From positions 1-40,758 of the forward strand of contig JAFWFL010000039.1 in NCBI GenBank assembly GCA_017515595.1: 40,758 bases of DNA. Direction: 5' to 3'. The notes under the pieces are model-generated. The model was not told the DNA's origin. It saw nothing but the letters and a program-made list of their open reading frames with translations, and searched no databases. The stretch's first letter is position 1, and each line of letters begins with the position of its first letter. This DNA comes from Coriobacteriales bacterium (GTDB taxonomy: Bacteria; Actinomycetota; Coriobacteriia; Coriobacteriales; UMGS124). Shown one piece after another: positions 25,390 through 34,971 of this stretch. Both the position numbers and the translations under genes were made by a program.

Positions 25390-28155
25390 ACCGTCCGGCA
25401 ATTGTTAGGCCGTAACTCACGGTAGCGGTATCTGTGACCACCTGGTTGCCTTTGCTGTCGGTGATAATGCAGAAGTAGTCACCCGGTGTTGCTACGAAAT
25501 AAGCAGAGGTATGCTCGGAGCTGTTGACGGTTGCTACAACCGTGCTGGCCATCTTAAGCAAAGCATCCTGTATGCGAGATTCAAGGCTATTCTCGACAAG
25601 GTATTCTTGCAGAGTTCTTCCGGGTTCCCTATACCCAGCAGCTTGCTGCATGTGTGATTTGATTGATGATGCCTGCGCGGTGAACTGTTCCGAGAAGGAG
25701 CTGGGATCTATCGTGCCTAAAAGTTCGTGCGCGTAGTCTCTTTGGGCAGAGGCCCAATCTGTCTTACGCCGCCATTCATAGGTATAAGGTGCAAAACCGC
25801 CTTCTATCTGCACTGTGATGGCATAGGTATTGCGGGAAGAGCCGTCCTTAGGAATGATACCTCCCGATGGCTGCTGAGTGACATCGAGCTGTTTGACGAG
25901 CCGGCTGCCAAGCAGTTCTCCGTCCTGATTGTCTGTATGGGGTTTGGCGGTTCCTGAAGGTGCACTAAATTTTGGGGTAGTAACGGTAACTGTGTCAGAA
26001 AGTGCCCGGCGGCCTACAAATTCGCGTACAAAGAAGTAATATTCACCAGGCTGGTCAACGGTTATTTCACAGTGCAGCGGATCGGAGCCTTCCCCGGTTG
26101 ATGTGTAATGAGTGTAATATTCGTTGTCTTTGTAAAGAGTAAACGCGAGCGAGTTAAAGGTAGACGGTGTGGTGTTCGCTACCGTGATGCTGAGTGTGTA
26201 TTGGTATTTGCCGGCATTGACAGAGAGTACACCACCTTTGGGCTGTTCTGTGATAATAAGCGGTTCTTCAAAAGAATAACCTGTGATCATAACCGTAATT
26301 GGGTCGGAATCTGCCCAGCGCCCGGTAGAATCCTCTACATGGATGTAATACTCACCGGGATAAAAGACAGTAAAATCACAGTACAACCGGTCGGGATCAT
26401 CACTGTTTTTCGCGATAACCTCTCTGTCTAGTTTGCCGTCTTTATAGAGCCAATACTTCATTGATCCCGTACCGTCAGCCATAGTGATACTGAATTTCAT
26501 ATAACTGGGTTTAAGTCCTATAGTGCCACCCACAGGCTGCACTGCTATGGTAAGACCGCCGTCCGCATTGTTTTGCGGCCAACGCATGGTGTCTGCAGAA
26601 GGTTCGCTTGATTCCTGTTTGGTGACGGTTACTGTATCAGAAAGTGCACGGCGGCCTGCGAATTCCTTTACATAGAAGTAATACTCACCAGGCTGGTCGA
26701 CAGCTATTTCGTGGTGCAGCGGGTCGGGGTCATCTTCGGGTGTTTCATAAGAGGCGTATAATTCGCCGTCTTTATAAAGATCAAACGTCAACCAGTTTAC
26801 AACGCTTGGTTTCTGTTCGCTATTGTGATGCAAAGTGTGTATTTGCCGGTAACCTTAGAGAGCACACCGCCTTTGGGCTGCTCTGAAATAACAAGTGGTT
26901 CATCATATGTATACCAAGGGGTCGTAACCGTAAATGGGTCGGAATCTACCCAGCGGCCCGTAGAATCCTCTACATGGAAGTAATACTCACCGGGGTTTCT
27001 GGCTTGCCATTCGCAGTATAACCGGTCAGGATCATCGCCGTCTTTCTCGGTAAACCCCCCGTATATTTCTCCGTCTCGATAGAGCCAATACTTCATTGAG
27101 CCTGTGCCGTCAGCCATCGTAATACTGCACTTGTAATAACCAAGTACATTCGACAATTGCCCGCCCTCGGGCTGCACTGCTATGGTAAGACTATTCTCCT
27201 TAGCGTTTTGCGGCCACCTTAAGCGAAGCTTATTGAACAGGTCTGCCGCGCTTTCAAGGGGCTGGGCTTCGTCTGATGAAGTAGTCAGGCCAAAGTCATC
27301 GGAATCAGGTTCCTGTGTGTCGCCCGCGAGCCACGCCTGAAGTCCTGTCCAGCCAATGCCGGTTGGGTCATGGCCTGAAGCTTCCTCGGCAGCTTCTGTT
27401 GCGGCTTGGGTGTTTGGTCCGAATGAGCCGTCAGCCTCTCCGCAGTCAAAGCCGTTCTCGTTGAGAAGAACCTGGAAGGCTGCTACGGCATCGCCTTCGT
27501 CCCACAGGAAAAGGGTACCATCAAGATAATACTCTGCTTGCTCTTTTGTGCCGCAGACTGTGCATGTGTGCTCTTGTGTGCCTGCTGACCAGTCGGTAGC
27601 TTCTGTAAGAACGTACCACTCGCCAAAGGAGTGAGGCGCTAAAGGCGTAACTTCATCAAGTGTTGTCCCGCAACGGGAGCATGTATATCTTTGAATGCCT
27701 GCTTCTGTACAGGTAGCTTCCTGGATGACTTCCGTTAAGATAAAGTCATGATCCAAGGCAGGCAGATATGCTGTCTCTTCTTCTCCGCAGCGGTCGCATT
27801 CCCGCACTAATATACCCGGCTCTGTGCAGGTGGATTCTTCGATAACGTCCCACTCGCTCCAGTCATGGCCTAAGGCAGGCGTAGTAAGCGTGGTGGTATA
27901 GCCGCAGCGGCCGCAGTGGACACTATATAAGGCTTCCTCTGTGCAGGTTGCTTCTTCAAGAAGTACTTCTCTGCCATCCCAGCTGTGGGCGCCCTGTGTT
28001 GCAGGGCAATAGTCATCAGTAGTCTGCTGGGTAGCAGACAACAGGCTGTCTCCCATAACAGCTCGTGCCGCAAATGCCGCAGGCGTCACCCCCACCAAAA
28101 GTACCAGCGTGAGCGACAGAGACATCACCAAAGATAACAATTTCTGTCTCTTCAT
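25385..28155 (-). pseudogene. Second surface-protein paralogue, split by a frameshift
   Basis: Close paralogue of the gene ending at 19844: almost the same signal peptide, four CxxCG ribbon units, PG-binding-like domain and Ig-like units. The first frame (28155-26797, 452 aa) ends ...YTLCITIANRNQAL. The next frame (26833-25385, 482 aa) continues NSEQKPSVVNWLTFDLYKDGELY. In the internal repeat the corresponding string is YTLSITVANTTPSTFNSLAFTLYKD, so a single indel near 26800-26830 breaks one ~920-aa gene. No long homopolymer lies at the site, so slippage-type phase variation is unlikely. The N-terminal product could still be exported with its ribbons and PG-binding domain. Confidence 0.82.
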
Positions 28156-28210
28156 GGCGTTGTTCCTCCTCCTTACAAACGATGGTCAGAACTCAAGAGA
28201 TAGCGCATGC

Positions 28211-28258
28211 TGTAGTTTATCAAATATCAAATACCGGTTGTACCCCCATTTGGGGGGT
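28211..28258 (-). promoter_or_regulatory. Operator-promoter of second surface gene (shared design)
   Basis: On the minus strand: ACCCCCCAAATGGGGGT (28258-28242), exactly 20 bases, then GATAAACTACA (28221-28211). It matches the response-regulator promoter at 24272-24320 in palindrome, spacing and -10 region (10 of 11 bases). The start codon lies 56 bases downstream of the -10 block. Confidence 0.72.
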
Positions 28259-28280
28259 TTTGGCCAGCAGAGAGAGTGTA

Positions 28281-28339
28281 GAGGACACAGATACGGTTCT
28301 TCTTCCAAAAGAAGGCAAAAGAACCGTATCCGTGTCCTC
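28281..28339. repeat. GAGGACAC-type palindrome / terminator
   Basis: 21-bp arms (28281-28301/28319-28339) with one mismatch and an inner CTTC/GAAG stem. It is 8 bases past the stop of the propeller gene, so it should terminate the sensor operon. Confidence 0.8.
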
Positions 28340-28347
28340 GCGTCTCG

Positions 28348-31125
28348 CTAATAGGCGTACACCAGCTCGAGCTTATCGCTGCCAATCACTGTTTGGTATA
28401 CACGGCTTTCGATGCGTGTGTATCCTGCGCGCCAGCCCACGTCTTCTTCGTGGTTGCGGGCACAGCGGTGCACCGTGATGTAGGCAACGTCACCCACAAC
28501 ATCAACCGCATCCATAAACGACATCTCGGCGCCGTCCTCGTTCGCACCTTCAAACGAGAAGTCCTGCATATGGACATATCCCTCTTCATCAAACCGGGCG
28601 GCTGAAGCAACCAGGTGGTAGCGGGCGAGGCCGTCATCAAGCAAAACCATGAGGTCGCCGTCGATAAAGGCGTAGCTGTGTGCGCCGCTGAGAACAAACG
28701 ATGGATCAGACGCCGGGGCCTTCTCGCCTGTTTCAACATCGACTGACCAGATGGTCCCCGAGATCCAGGGCTGCAGGTTTGAGCCTGCGCCTGAGTATTC
28801 GCTGTCGGCAAGGTAGTAGAGGCGATGCGTGCCGGCGACCGTCCCGCCTTCGCCGTCATCAACCGGGTCGGCGGCGATCACCACCATGTCCGAACCCATA
28901 ACATCCCCTTCAAAGGGGCTAACCAGCATCTCGAAGGCGCCCATTCCTTCCAGAGGAATGCGGGCGGCACCGCCCTGGCTGTAAAAGAGACCCGTACCTG
29001 CGACGTTGGCAAACGAGATGTAGAGCCAGCCAAATTGAACCTGTGCGCGTACCGAGAGCCCGCCCGAGGGGTAAGCCAGTGCGTAGACCGTGCCGAGGAA
29101 TGTGTCATCCGTGCCGTTATAGCGCACCGATCTGACATGGACGCTGTACGATTCATCATCATCCTCGGCATGCCGGTAACAGTAGTAGACCATGCCGTCG
29201 TAGGCGCAAAGCGGCATGGGAGAATCGCCGTCCTGCTTACCGGCCAGGGTTGTGACAGCACCGTCTTTATCTATACCCACCATGGTTCCGTCAATCGTAC
29301 ACACAAAAACGCCCGAAAGGTCGTCGACAAAACACCCGTTGTAATGCGTTCCTATGCTCAGCGGCTCGCCGCCGTCGAGGGGCAGCCGCATCATCTCAGA
29401 GCCGTCGTGTCGGTAGAACAGGCATCCGTAGCTGAACCACAGCTGCCCGTCCGCGGCGTCGCGCAGCAAGACCTTCTCGGCACCTTGGGCATTGCGGCAT
29501 ATGAGATCGTTCTCGGTGCCGCCTTCGCGTGAGAACGCGCCATAGATGCCGGTTGATTGGACCGAGGTTTCAGAGAGGCGCCAATAGTACACGTCGCCGC
29601 CCGTACCCACAAAGAGGCCACCGTTATTGAGCACGCCAATCCCCGTGAAGAGGATGGGCGGCAAGGCGTTCTGGTACGAGGAGAGCTTCTTCGACACGCG
29701 GCCGTACCACTGACGGGCTTCTTCAGCATTTGAGCTGTTGATGAGCGAGAGAAGCCCGGCGTCCTCGGCGACAATGGAGTAGATTGAGTATTCACCGCGC
29801 AGGCGGCATGCTACAAGAAACTCGGCGATATGGACGTATTCGTCCATGGAGTCCCACACACCCACGGTACCGCGAAACACTTCAAAAGTTCCTTCGAGCA
29901 GCGCTAGTTTATCCACAAGTACGGCGCTCACGTCGTAGATGGCGCAGAGCTGGCGCAGGCGCAGAATGAGGTCCTCGCCGCCCACCGCAACGTCTCCGAT
30001 AAGCGTGCCAATCTTTGTGCCGAGATCCCACGAATCCTGGAGGAGGTTGAACCGCGTGAGCACGTAGTCAAAGCGGTCGACGAACTTCGTAAAGGAGCCG
30101 CCGTCCCGGTAGTTGTTGGATTGCTTGAGGAAGGGAATGAGCGCGTCATCAAAGAGGGTCTCGGTATAGCCGGGCAGAGTGCGGCCCACCGTTTGGACAT
30201 CGTTGTCCACAATCAGCTTGAGCCTCGCCTCGAAGGCGGTCTCGAGATCTCTGTCCACTTCGCGAGCGGCTGCGGCGAGGTCACCCCCGCTTGCTTCTGC
30301 GATGGCGTCAAGCAGATAGGTGTAATCGGCATAATTCTTGCAGAGCGCCGTCAACCTGCGCACCTCGTCGATGCTGCCGTTGATACCGTCCACGGTGTTC
30401 GCGAGAAGGTCAATCGCGGCAGCCAGGCCGTCTTGGATTCCTGTTGTGGGCTTGACTCCCGTGTACACCGTTATGAAGTCCGCCCCCATCTCAGCGATGT
30501 CGGTCAGGTAGTCCGTCCCGGTCTTGAGATCATCAAGTGAACGCTGGTAGAGCACATCGCCGGAGTTTTGGGCATCGTAGGTGGCAATAAGATCCACGAG
30601 CACCTCAACGTAGGTGTCTTTGTCAGGCTCGTTGGAACCCGTGTGTACAAGGAAGTCAGCGAGGTTCACCGCGAAGTTCGCGAGTTTGTTCTGACGGTAT
30701 TGGACCACGAACGAGGGATAGGCATACACAGAGTCGGTCATGAGGGTGTCGCTGTACATGTCGATGAATGCCTGGAGTAGGCGTTCGTTACGGGCGAACT
30801 CCTCGGTAGGCTGATGATCGACTTCAAACTCAGTCTCGACGTATTCTTTGACCTCGTCCGGGATGAGAATTTGCACGAAGCTCGAGACAATGCCATTACC
30901 TGCAAACGCACGCAGCGGAGAAGACCCCAGAGCAGTTGCTGCGACCAGCATTGAACTTCCGGCCAAGAACGCCCGGCGGGTTTGAGGCTGAAAAACGTTG
31001 AAGGCCGATGAGATGTCCTGAGATGGAGAAGCATGTCCCTCCGGCTCAAAACCTTCCGGCACGACCCGTTCCTTCAACGCAAGGTCCTTTGGCCTATTCC
31101 CTGCGATTTCCTCTGCATGACGCAT
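28348..31125 (-). CDS. Secreted Tat-like protein, helical N-half and beta-propeller-like C-half
   Basis: 925 aa. An unusually long N-terminal leader (~45 residues) precedes QTRRAFLAGSSMLVAATALGSS, a twin-arginine-type signal. Residues ~85-480 are mainly helical with long heptad-like segments. From ~490 to the end are repeating strands (GGLFVGTGGDVYYWRL, GCFVDDLSGVFVCTIDGTMVGIDKDGAV, GMVYYCYRHAE) like DUF5050-type propeller repeats. The start has AGGGGGGA just upstream, 8 bases after the kinase stop, so it is co-transcribed with the sensor pair. GC content is visibly higher than in neighbouring genes, hinting at a different origin. A ligand-sensing role beside the kinase is inference. Confidence 0.75.
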   Translation of the reverse strand: MRHAEEIAGNRPKDLALKERVVPEGFEPEGHASPSQDISSAFNVFQPQTRRAFLAGSSMLVAATALGSSPLRAFAGNGIVSSFVQILIPDEVKEYVETEFEVDHQPTEEFARNERLLQAFIDMYSDTLMTDSVYAYPSFVVQYRQNKLANFAVNLADFLVHTGSNEPDKDTYVEVLVDLIATYDAQNSGDVLYQRSLDDLKTGTDYLTDIAEMGADFITVYTGVKPTTGIQDGLAAAIDLLANTVDGINGSIDEVRRLTALCKNYADYTYLLDAIAEASGGDLAAAAREVDRDLETAFEARLKLIVDNDVQTVGRTLPGYTETLFDDALIPFLKQSNNYRDGGSFTKFVDRFDYVLTRFNLLQDSWDLGTKIGTLIGDVAVGGEDLILRLRQLCAIYDVSAVLVDKLALLEGTFEVFRGTVGVWDSMDEYVHIAEFLVACRLRGEYSIYSIVAEDAGLLSLINSSNAEEARQWYGRVSKKLSSYQNALPPILFTGIGVLNNGGLFVGTGGDVYYWRLSETSVQSTGIYGAFSREGGTENDLICRNAQGAEKVLLRDAADGQLWFSYGCLFYRHDGSEMMRLPLDGGEPLSIGTHYNGCFVDDLSGVFVCTIDGTMVGIDKDGAVTTLAGKQDGDSPMPLCAYDGMVYYCYRHAEDDDESYSVHVRSVRYNGTDDTFLGTVYALAYPSGGLSVRAQVQFGWLYISFANVAGTGLFYSQGGAARIPLEGMGAFEMLVSPFEGDVMGSDMVVIAADPVDDGEGGTVAGTHRLYYLADSEYSGAGSNLQPWISGTIWSVDVETGEKAPASDPSFVLSGAHSYAFIDGDLMVLLDDGLARYHLVASAARFDEEGYVHMQDFSFEGANEDGAEMSFMDAVDVVGDVAYITVHRCARNHEEDVGWRAGYTRIESRVYQTVIGSDKLELVYAY

Positions 31126-31133
31126 AATCCCCC

Positions 31134-32480
31134 CTAAACCTCGCCGTGCGAAAGTGGTTCGTCATTTGAAACATCTAACAGTATGGTGAGCAGAAATACA
31201 GGAGCACTTTGGACAGTCATGGTGCCGCCTACTTCTTCTACGGATTTGCGGAGAGTGACGAGGCCGCCGGTTTCGGTGATGGGACCTGCGGGAGGGCGGC
31301 CGTTGTTGGTAAAAGCAACCGAAACCTGAGAATCCTCCTGGGTAATTTCCACGTCCAAGTGGTCACCGCCGGCGTGGCGCACGGCATTGGCGGCACATTG
31401 CTCAATGGCCTGGGCGAGAAGGACCCGGAACGTTGCGCTTTGGGGGAGCTCTCCTTTAATCTCAACATGAGCTCCTATCTGCCGGGCTGCCTTGAGTGCT
31501 TCTTGCAGAAGGTCCTTATCTTCTTCCGGTTGCTGAGCCTCGCGAAGAAGGTAGTCGTTGTTATATTCCAACAGGTGAAGGAGCTCGTCTTCTTTGACGT
31601 TTTCAGGGTGGTCGAGATAGTATTTTCCTGATAATAAAACGCCGCCCATCCGGTTGTGAACCGTTACCCTTGCATTCATAACTTCCCTGGCAGCTAAGAG
31701 ACTTCGTTCCTGGGCAGCCACCGTTTTCATGCGGTCTTGCACCTCTTTGAGGTGCCTGTTCTTTTGGGACAGCTCCTGCGTAATTTGATACTGTGCGGTC
31801 ATGTCGGCCGCCGTGAGCTGGTCATATTCTTTACCGTCAAGGCTGATTGTGCTCTTGGTAAACTGCCATGTTTCACCGGAGGGAGTGTGCACCAGGCAGC
31901 TCTTGGCTGACTGCCTGTTGAAAGATGTTTCCGCAACATGTGTTTTCTCGGCAGCAGCTTTTTCAATAGAGTGCCCAAACCGTCCCGCATCACTTAACAT
32001 CTCGCCGGTCACTTCTCGGCAAAGCTCGTTCATTTTGAGATTCGAGAGAAGTACTGTCCCATCTGAGCCACTCACCATAAGGGCAGTGGGGAGGAGGTCT
32101 ATGGTTTCGCGAATTGCATCAACGGTCAGGTGTGTGTCCCGGTACCTGCGGTTATATACCCCGTAGAAACAAATAACCACCGCAGAAGAAATACCAAAAC
32201 CGGCATAGAGAAGCCACGGCAGAGATAAGAATTCCAGTTCAAAATCATAGATGATCTCCGGGGGATTCTCAATCAGGACATTGTAAGAGTAATCCAAAAG
32301 GACCGACAAGAGGAAGAAGCCCACAACAAAATGCAGCAAAGACAGGAGGAGCAGCACACTGCTGAGTCTCTGTTTGAATGTCCTAAAAAGAACAACAGAC
32401 TGTGTAGCCGTAAGCAAAAGGGTTGCAAAGTAAATGATATATCCCGGAAGGGTGCCAACAATGCTCTGCATAGAACTCAT
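31134..32480 (-). CDS. Sensor histidine kinase
   Basis: 448 aa. Three to four N-terminal membrane helices come first, then a PAS-like segment (IRETIDLLPTALMVSGSDGTVLLSN) and a coiled linker. The phosphoacceptor-like stretch is ARVTVHNRMGGVLL, and a GHKL ATPase domain follows with QCAANAVRHAGG (N box), TNNGRPP (G1; Asp replaced by Asn) and ETGGLVTLRKSVEEVGG (G2). It should phosphorylate the LuxR-type regulator at 23484-24134. The start overlaps the upstream sensor gene by 4 bases, which indicates co-translation. Confidence 0.82.
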   Translation of the reverse strand: MSSMQSIVGTLPGYIIYFATLLLTATQSVVLFRTFKQRLSSVLLLLSLLHFVVGFFLLSVLLDYSYNVLIENPPEIIYDFELEFLSLPWLLYAGFGISSAVVICFYGVYNRRYRDTHLTVDAIRETIDLLPTALMVSGSDGTVLLSNLKMNELCREVTGEMLSDAGRFGHSIEKAAAEKTHVAETSFNRQSAKSCLVHTPSGETWQFTKSTISLDGKEYDQLTAADMTAQYQITQELSQKNRHLKEVQDRMKTVAAQERSLLAAREVMNARVTVHNRMGGVLLSGKYYLDHPENVKEDELLHLLEYNNDYLLREAQQPEEDKDLLQEALKAARQIGAHVEIKGELPQSATFRVLLAQAIEQCAANAVRHAGGDHLDVEITQEDSQVSVAFTNNGRPPAGPITETGGLVTLRKSVEEVGGTMTVQSAPVFLLTILLDVSNDEPLSHGEV

Positions 32481-34141
32481 GCCGCATCACCTCCCAGGTC
32501 AAATTTCATAACCAGCTGGCCGTCTTCGCAGGACTGACGCATAGGGATAGGAAGCTCCGGCAGCTCGAGAGGTTTCTCGGCATCTGCCATAATGAGAAGT
32601 TCATGATCCTGAAGGCAAATATAGAGGTTCGCGGTTTTCCCCAGCAGTGCTTCTGCAGCCGCTTCAAAGCAGTCGTAAACATCCATAGCCTTGCGGCAAG
32701 GGAGCGGGTTCTGAGCCTTCATATTCACAACGGCGTACGTCCCGCAGTAGCGGAGGTAGTGCGAGGACTCCTCCATGGCAGAGGCGAGTTCTTTTGCCGA
32801 GACGGTTTCCCTCTCGGCCTCCACCAGAACAAAATTTGCCTTACGCTTGACGTACGCAGTAAGTACCAGGGCTTTCTCAATATCAGGCCTGAAGGATTCC
32901 GTGTTGGGCTGCGCGTGCTCAAGGATCCCTGCAATCTTCTTTTGCACGGGATAGATTTCCTGCGCTGCTTTTTGATAGGCCCGGCTTCGCTCCTCAACCG
33001 CGGCTTGCTCGGCCAGAAGCTCCTGTTCCCGAGCAAGGACTTCGTTCTCTTGCAGGAGCTCCGTATTGGCATTTTGCAGCTCATTGTTCAGACGGTGTAC
33101 CGCGCTTTCATCTTCTTCGCGAAAAGCATAACCTGCCAGGATATCCATACCCAGAAGACGGGTATCCGCTGCAGGGTAAACCGGCGCCGCCAATGATTCT
33201 CTCAGCTGCTCCGCCGTTGCCCGAACGGGAGACAGTGTATGAAAAGCTTCGTTCAGTTTTTTGTCTGTAATGAGAACCGGAAGGTCCATCTGGGCAAAAA
33301 AACCGGGATAATTCTCATTACAGGGGATCAGGCGATTCTTGATGCAGGCTTCAAAAACACCAATCAGGCAAAAAATAATAACCTGCCCGTATTCAAACAG
33401 ACGGTAGTTCTTGGGAAGAATGTTTAAAAGAATAAGCAGAATCGGTATAAGAGCCAAGAAAAAGATGGGCCAGAGGGCTTTTTTCCAGCTGCCTCTTTTT
33501 TTACAGGCGGCAAGCAAAAAGAATATCCCCGCTATCATGGTACATCCAACCCAAGCATACGCAGCATAATAGAGGATGCCATGCGTATAGGTATTTGGCC
33601 TGCCGGTCAGGCCCGCCATGCCCTCATTAGGCAGAACCGGTTGATCATGCAGGATACCCTCGTTTGGGATGAACGCCAAAAGATGCAGGTCGTTAGTCAT
33701 AATGCCCAAGACCAAAAGCAGCGCGGGAACAAGCAGGAGCATCTCTTTGCCGACCCTCTTTTGCCGCTCTGCTCCTCTGTACAGACAAATACAGGTAATT
33801 AAAAAGAGCGTTGGTATGAGCAGGGTCGGGATATAGAAGATATACCAACAATACCTGATCATACCGGGCACAATGGCAATGCGGTACTTTGTGACCTGCG
33901 CGGCCACAAACAAGAGCATGAGCGGCGCGGCTGCCAGGAGATACCCTTTTGCCCGGGTGGGCAGCAGCCTATCTTTAACTGACTGCATCCAAAACAGAAT
34001 CAGGCCGGCATAGATGAGGTATTCGGCACAAAAACAAACGGTATTCATGAAGTGGTCAGTGATGCGATCAAAAAGATGCAGGCAGCCTGCCAGCAGAAGA
34101 AGAATTACAAACAACAATGTACTTTTATACTGTTTCCCCAT
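32477..34141 (-). CDS. Multi-TM sensor protein, kinase-like but without catalytic domain
   Basis: 554 aa. Residues 1-265 hold about eight membrane helices, like a 7TM-type histidine-kinase sensor region. A PAS-like piece, a coiled coil (NNELQNANTELLQENEVLAREQELLAEQAAVEERSR) and a dimerisation-like helix pair (QEIYPVQKKI) follow, where the usual His is absent. The C-terminal region (VLTAYVKRKANFVLVEAE) lacks N, G1 and G2 boxes. It is probably a sensing partner of the kinase encoded 4 bases downstream, forming a hetero-complex (inference). GGAGG lies eight bases before the ATG. It is the first gene of the 34141-28348 operon; no copy of the C6/G6 operator is found upstream. Confidence 0.7.
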   Translation of the reverse strand: MGKQYKSTLLFVILLLLAGCLHLFDRITDHFMNTVCFCAEYLIYAGLILFWMQSVKDRLLPTRAKGYLLAAAPLMLLFVAAQVTKYRIAIVPGMIRYCWYIFYIPTLLIPTLFLITCICLYRGAERQKRVGKEMLLLVPALLLVLGIMTNDLHLLAFIPNEGILHDQPVLPNEGMAGLTGRPNTYTHGILYYAAYAWVGCTMIAGIFFLLAACKKRGSWKKALWPIFFLALIPILLILLNILPKNYRLFEYGQVIIFCLIGVFEACIKNRLIPCNENYPGFFAQMDLPVLITDKKLNEAFHTLSPVRATAEQLRESLAAPVYPAADTRLLGMDILAGYAFREEDESAVHRLNNELQNANTELLQENEVLAREQELLAEQAAVEERSRAYQKAAQEIYPVQKKIAGILEHAQPNTESFRPDIEKALVLTAYVKRKANFVLVEAERETVSAKELASAMEESSHYLRYCGTYAVVNMKAQNPLPCRKAMDVYDCFEAAAEALLGKTANLYICLQDHELLIMADAEKPLELPELPIPMRQSCEDGQLVMKFDLGGDAA

Positions 34142-34298
34142 ATGGCAAGGCCTCCTCTCTCTTGTCCTGTTGCGGCATCATATGTTTGCAAAACAACTCA
34201 AGCTTTAGGCGCCACGGCTTCTTCCCGGAATACCTTCTCTTCTCCTGCACGTAGGCGCATACCTACAAGTTCTTATACCAATGTCAAATACTTCCCCC

Positions 34299-34839
34299 TA
34301 CAACTTGAGGACAACCTCAATACCCGGATCCACGAGGTTTGCAAACACTTTCCCGTCATCAGGGGAACCGGCGACCGTGCCGTAATGCTCGGAAACGCAA
34401 TAGCGGGCTTCAAGGCATTTATGAAGGTTGCAGCTTCGCGGGCATCCATTGTGTAGGTGCCTCCGGCAGGCACAAGAGCAATGTCACAGGCAATTTTGCG
34501 ATTCTGGGGCAGATCGTCGGTATCGCCCGCGATATAGACGCGTATGCCGTTCAAGGTCGTAACAACATAGCCCACCCAGCCGTTGGCCTTTGGATGAAAC
34601 TTCTTGTGGGGATTATACGCAGGGACCGCCTCTACGCGCACACCCGCCAAGGGTTCACACGCATCACCGGGCGCTACAAGCTCCGCCTGCGGGAGCTCGG
34701 CCTCCATAGAGGCAGGGGCGACAAATTTCGTGGTATTGTTTGCCACCCGGGCAATGTCATCGCTCGCATCTTTAATTTGCTGTTCGTGCCAGCGGATGCT
34801 TTCATTTACCATGTCATAATAAGAGTGTGTCATATTCAT
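34299..34839 (-). pseudogene. Metallo-beta-lactamase-fold hydrolase, truncated and frameshifted
   Basis: The core matches UlaG-like MBL-fold hydrolases: DIARVANNTTKFVAPASM, GVRVEAVPAYNPHKKFHPKANGWVGYVV, GIRVYIAGDTDD (metal-site Asp) and DIALVPAGGTYTMDAREAA. The N-terminal HxHxDH metal motif is missing; the start reads THSYYDMVNES. At about 34400 the frame shifts: after KPAIAF the next frame gives EHYGTVAGSPDDGKVFANLVDPGIEVVLKL with a stop at 34299. One base is missing in a proline codon. Both metal-site ends are lost, so it should be inactive. Confidence 0.8.
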
Positions 34840-34971
34840 CCTTACATCCGATTGTAATCAGTCATTGTAAACCCTCTGTACCCAGATCTATACCTTGGTA
34901 AAAAAGAGCACCTACTGATACAAAATATAACACGGAATCAATCTGGGCAAAACCAGTAGTAAGTGATTATT

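Noticed and set aside
19844-28155. CRISPR-like appearance of repeated segments
   Set aside because: The repeats are protein-coding ribbon and Ig units of different lengths, without uniform spacers.
28348-34141. Toxin-immunity or defence system
   Set aside because: No nuclease, ATPase-effector or toxin domain is recognisable; the proteins look like sensing and export components.
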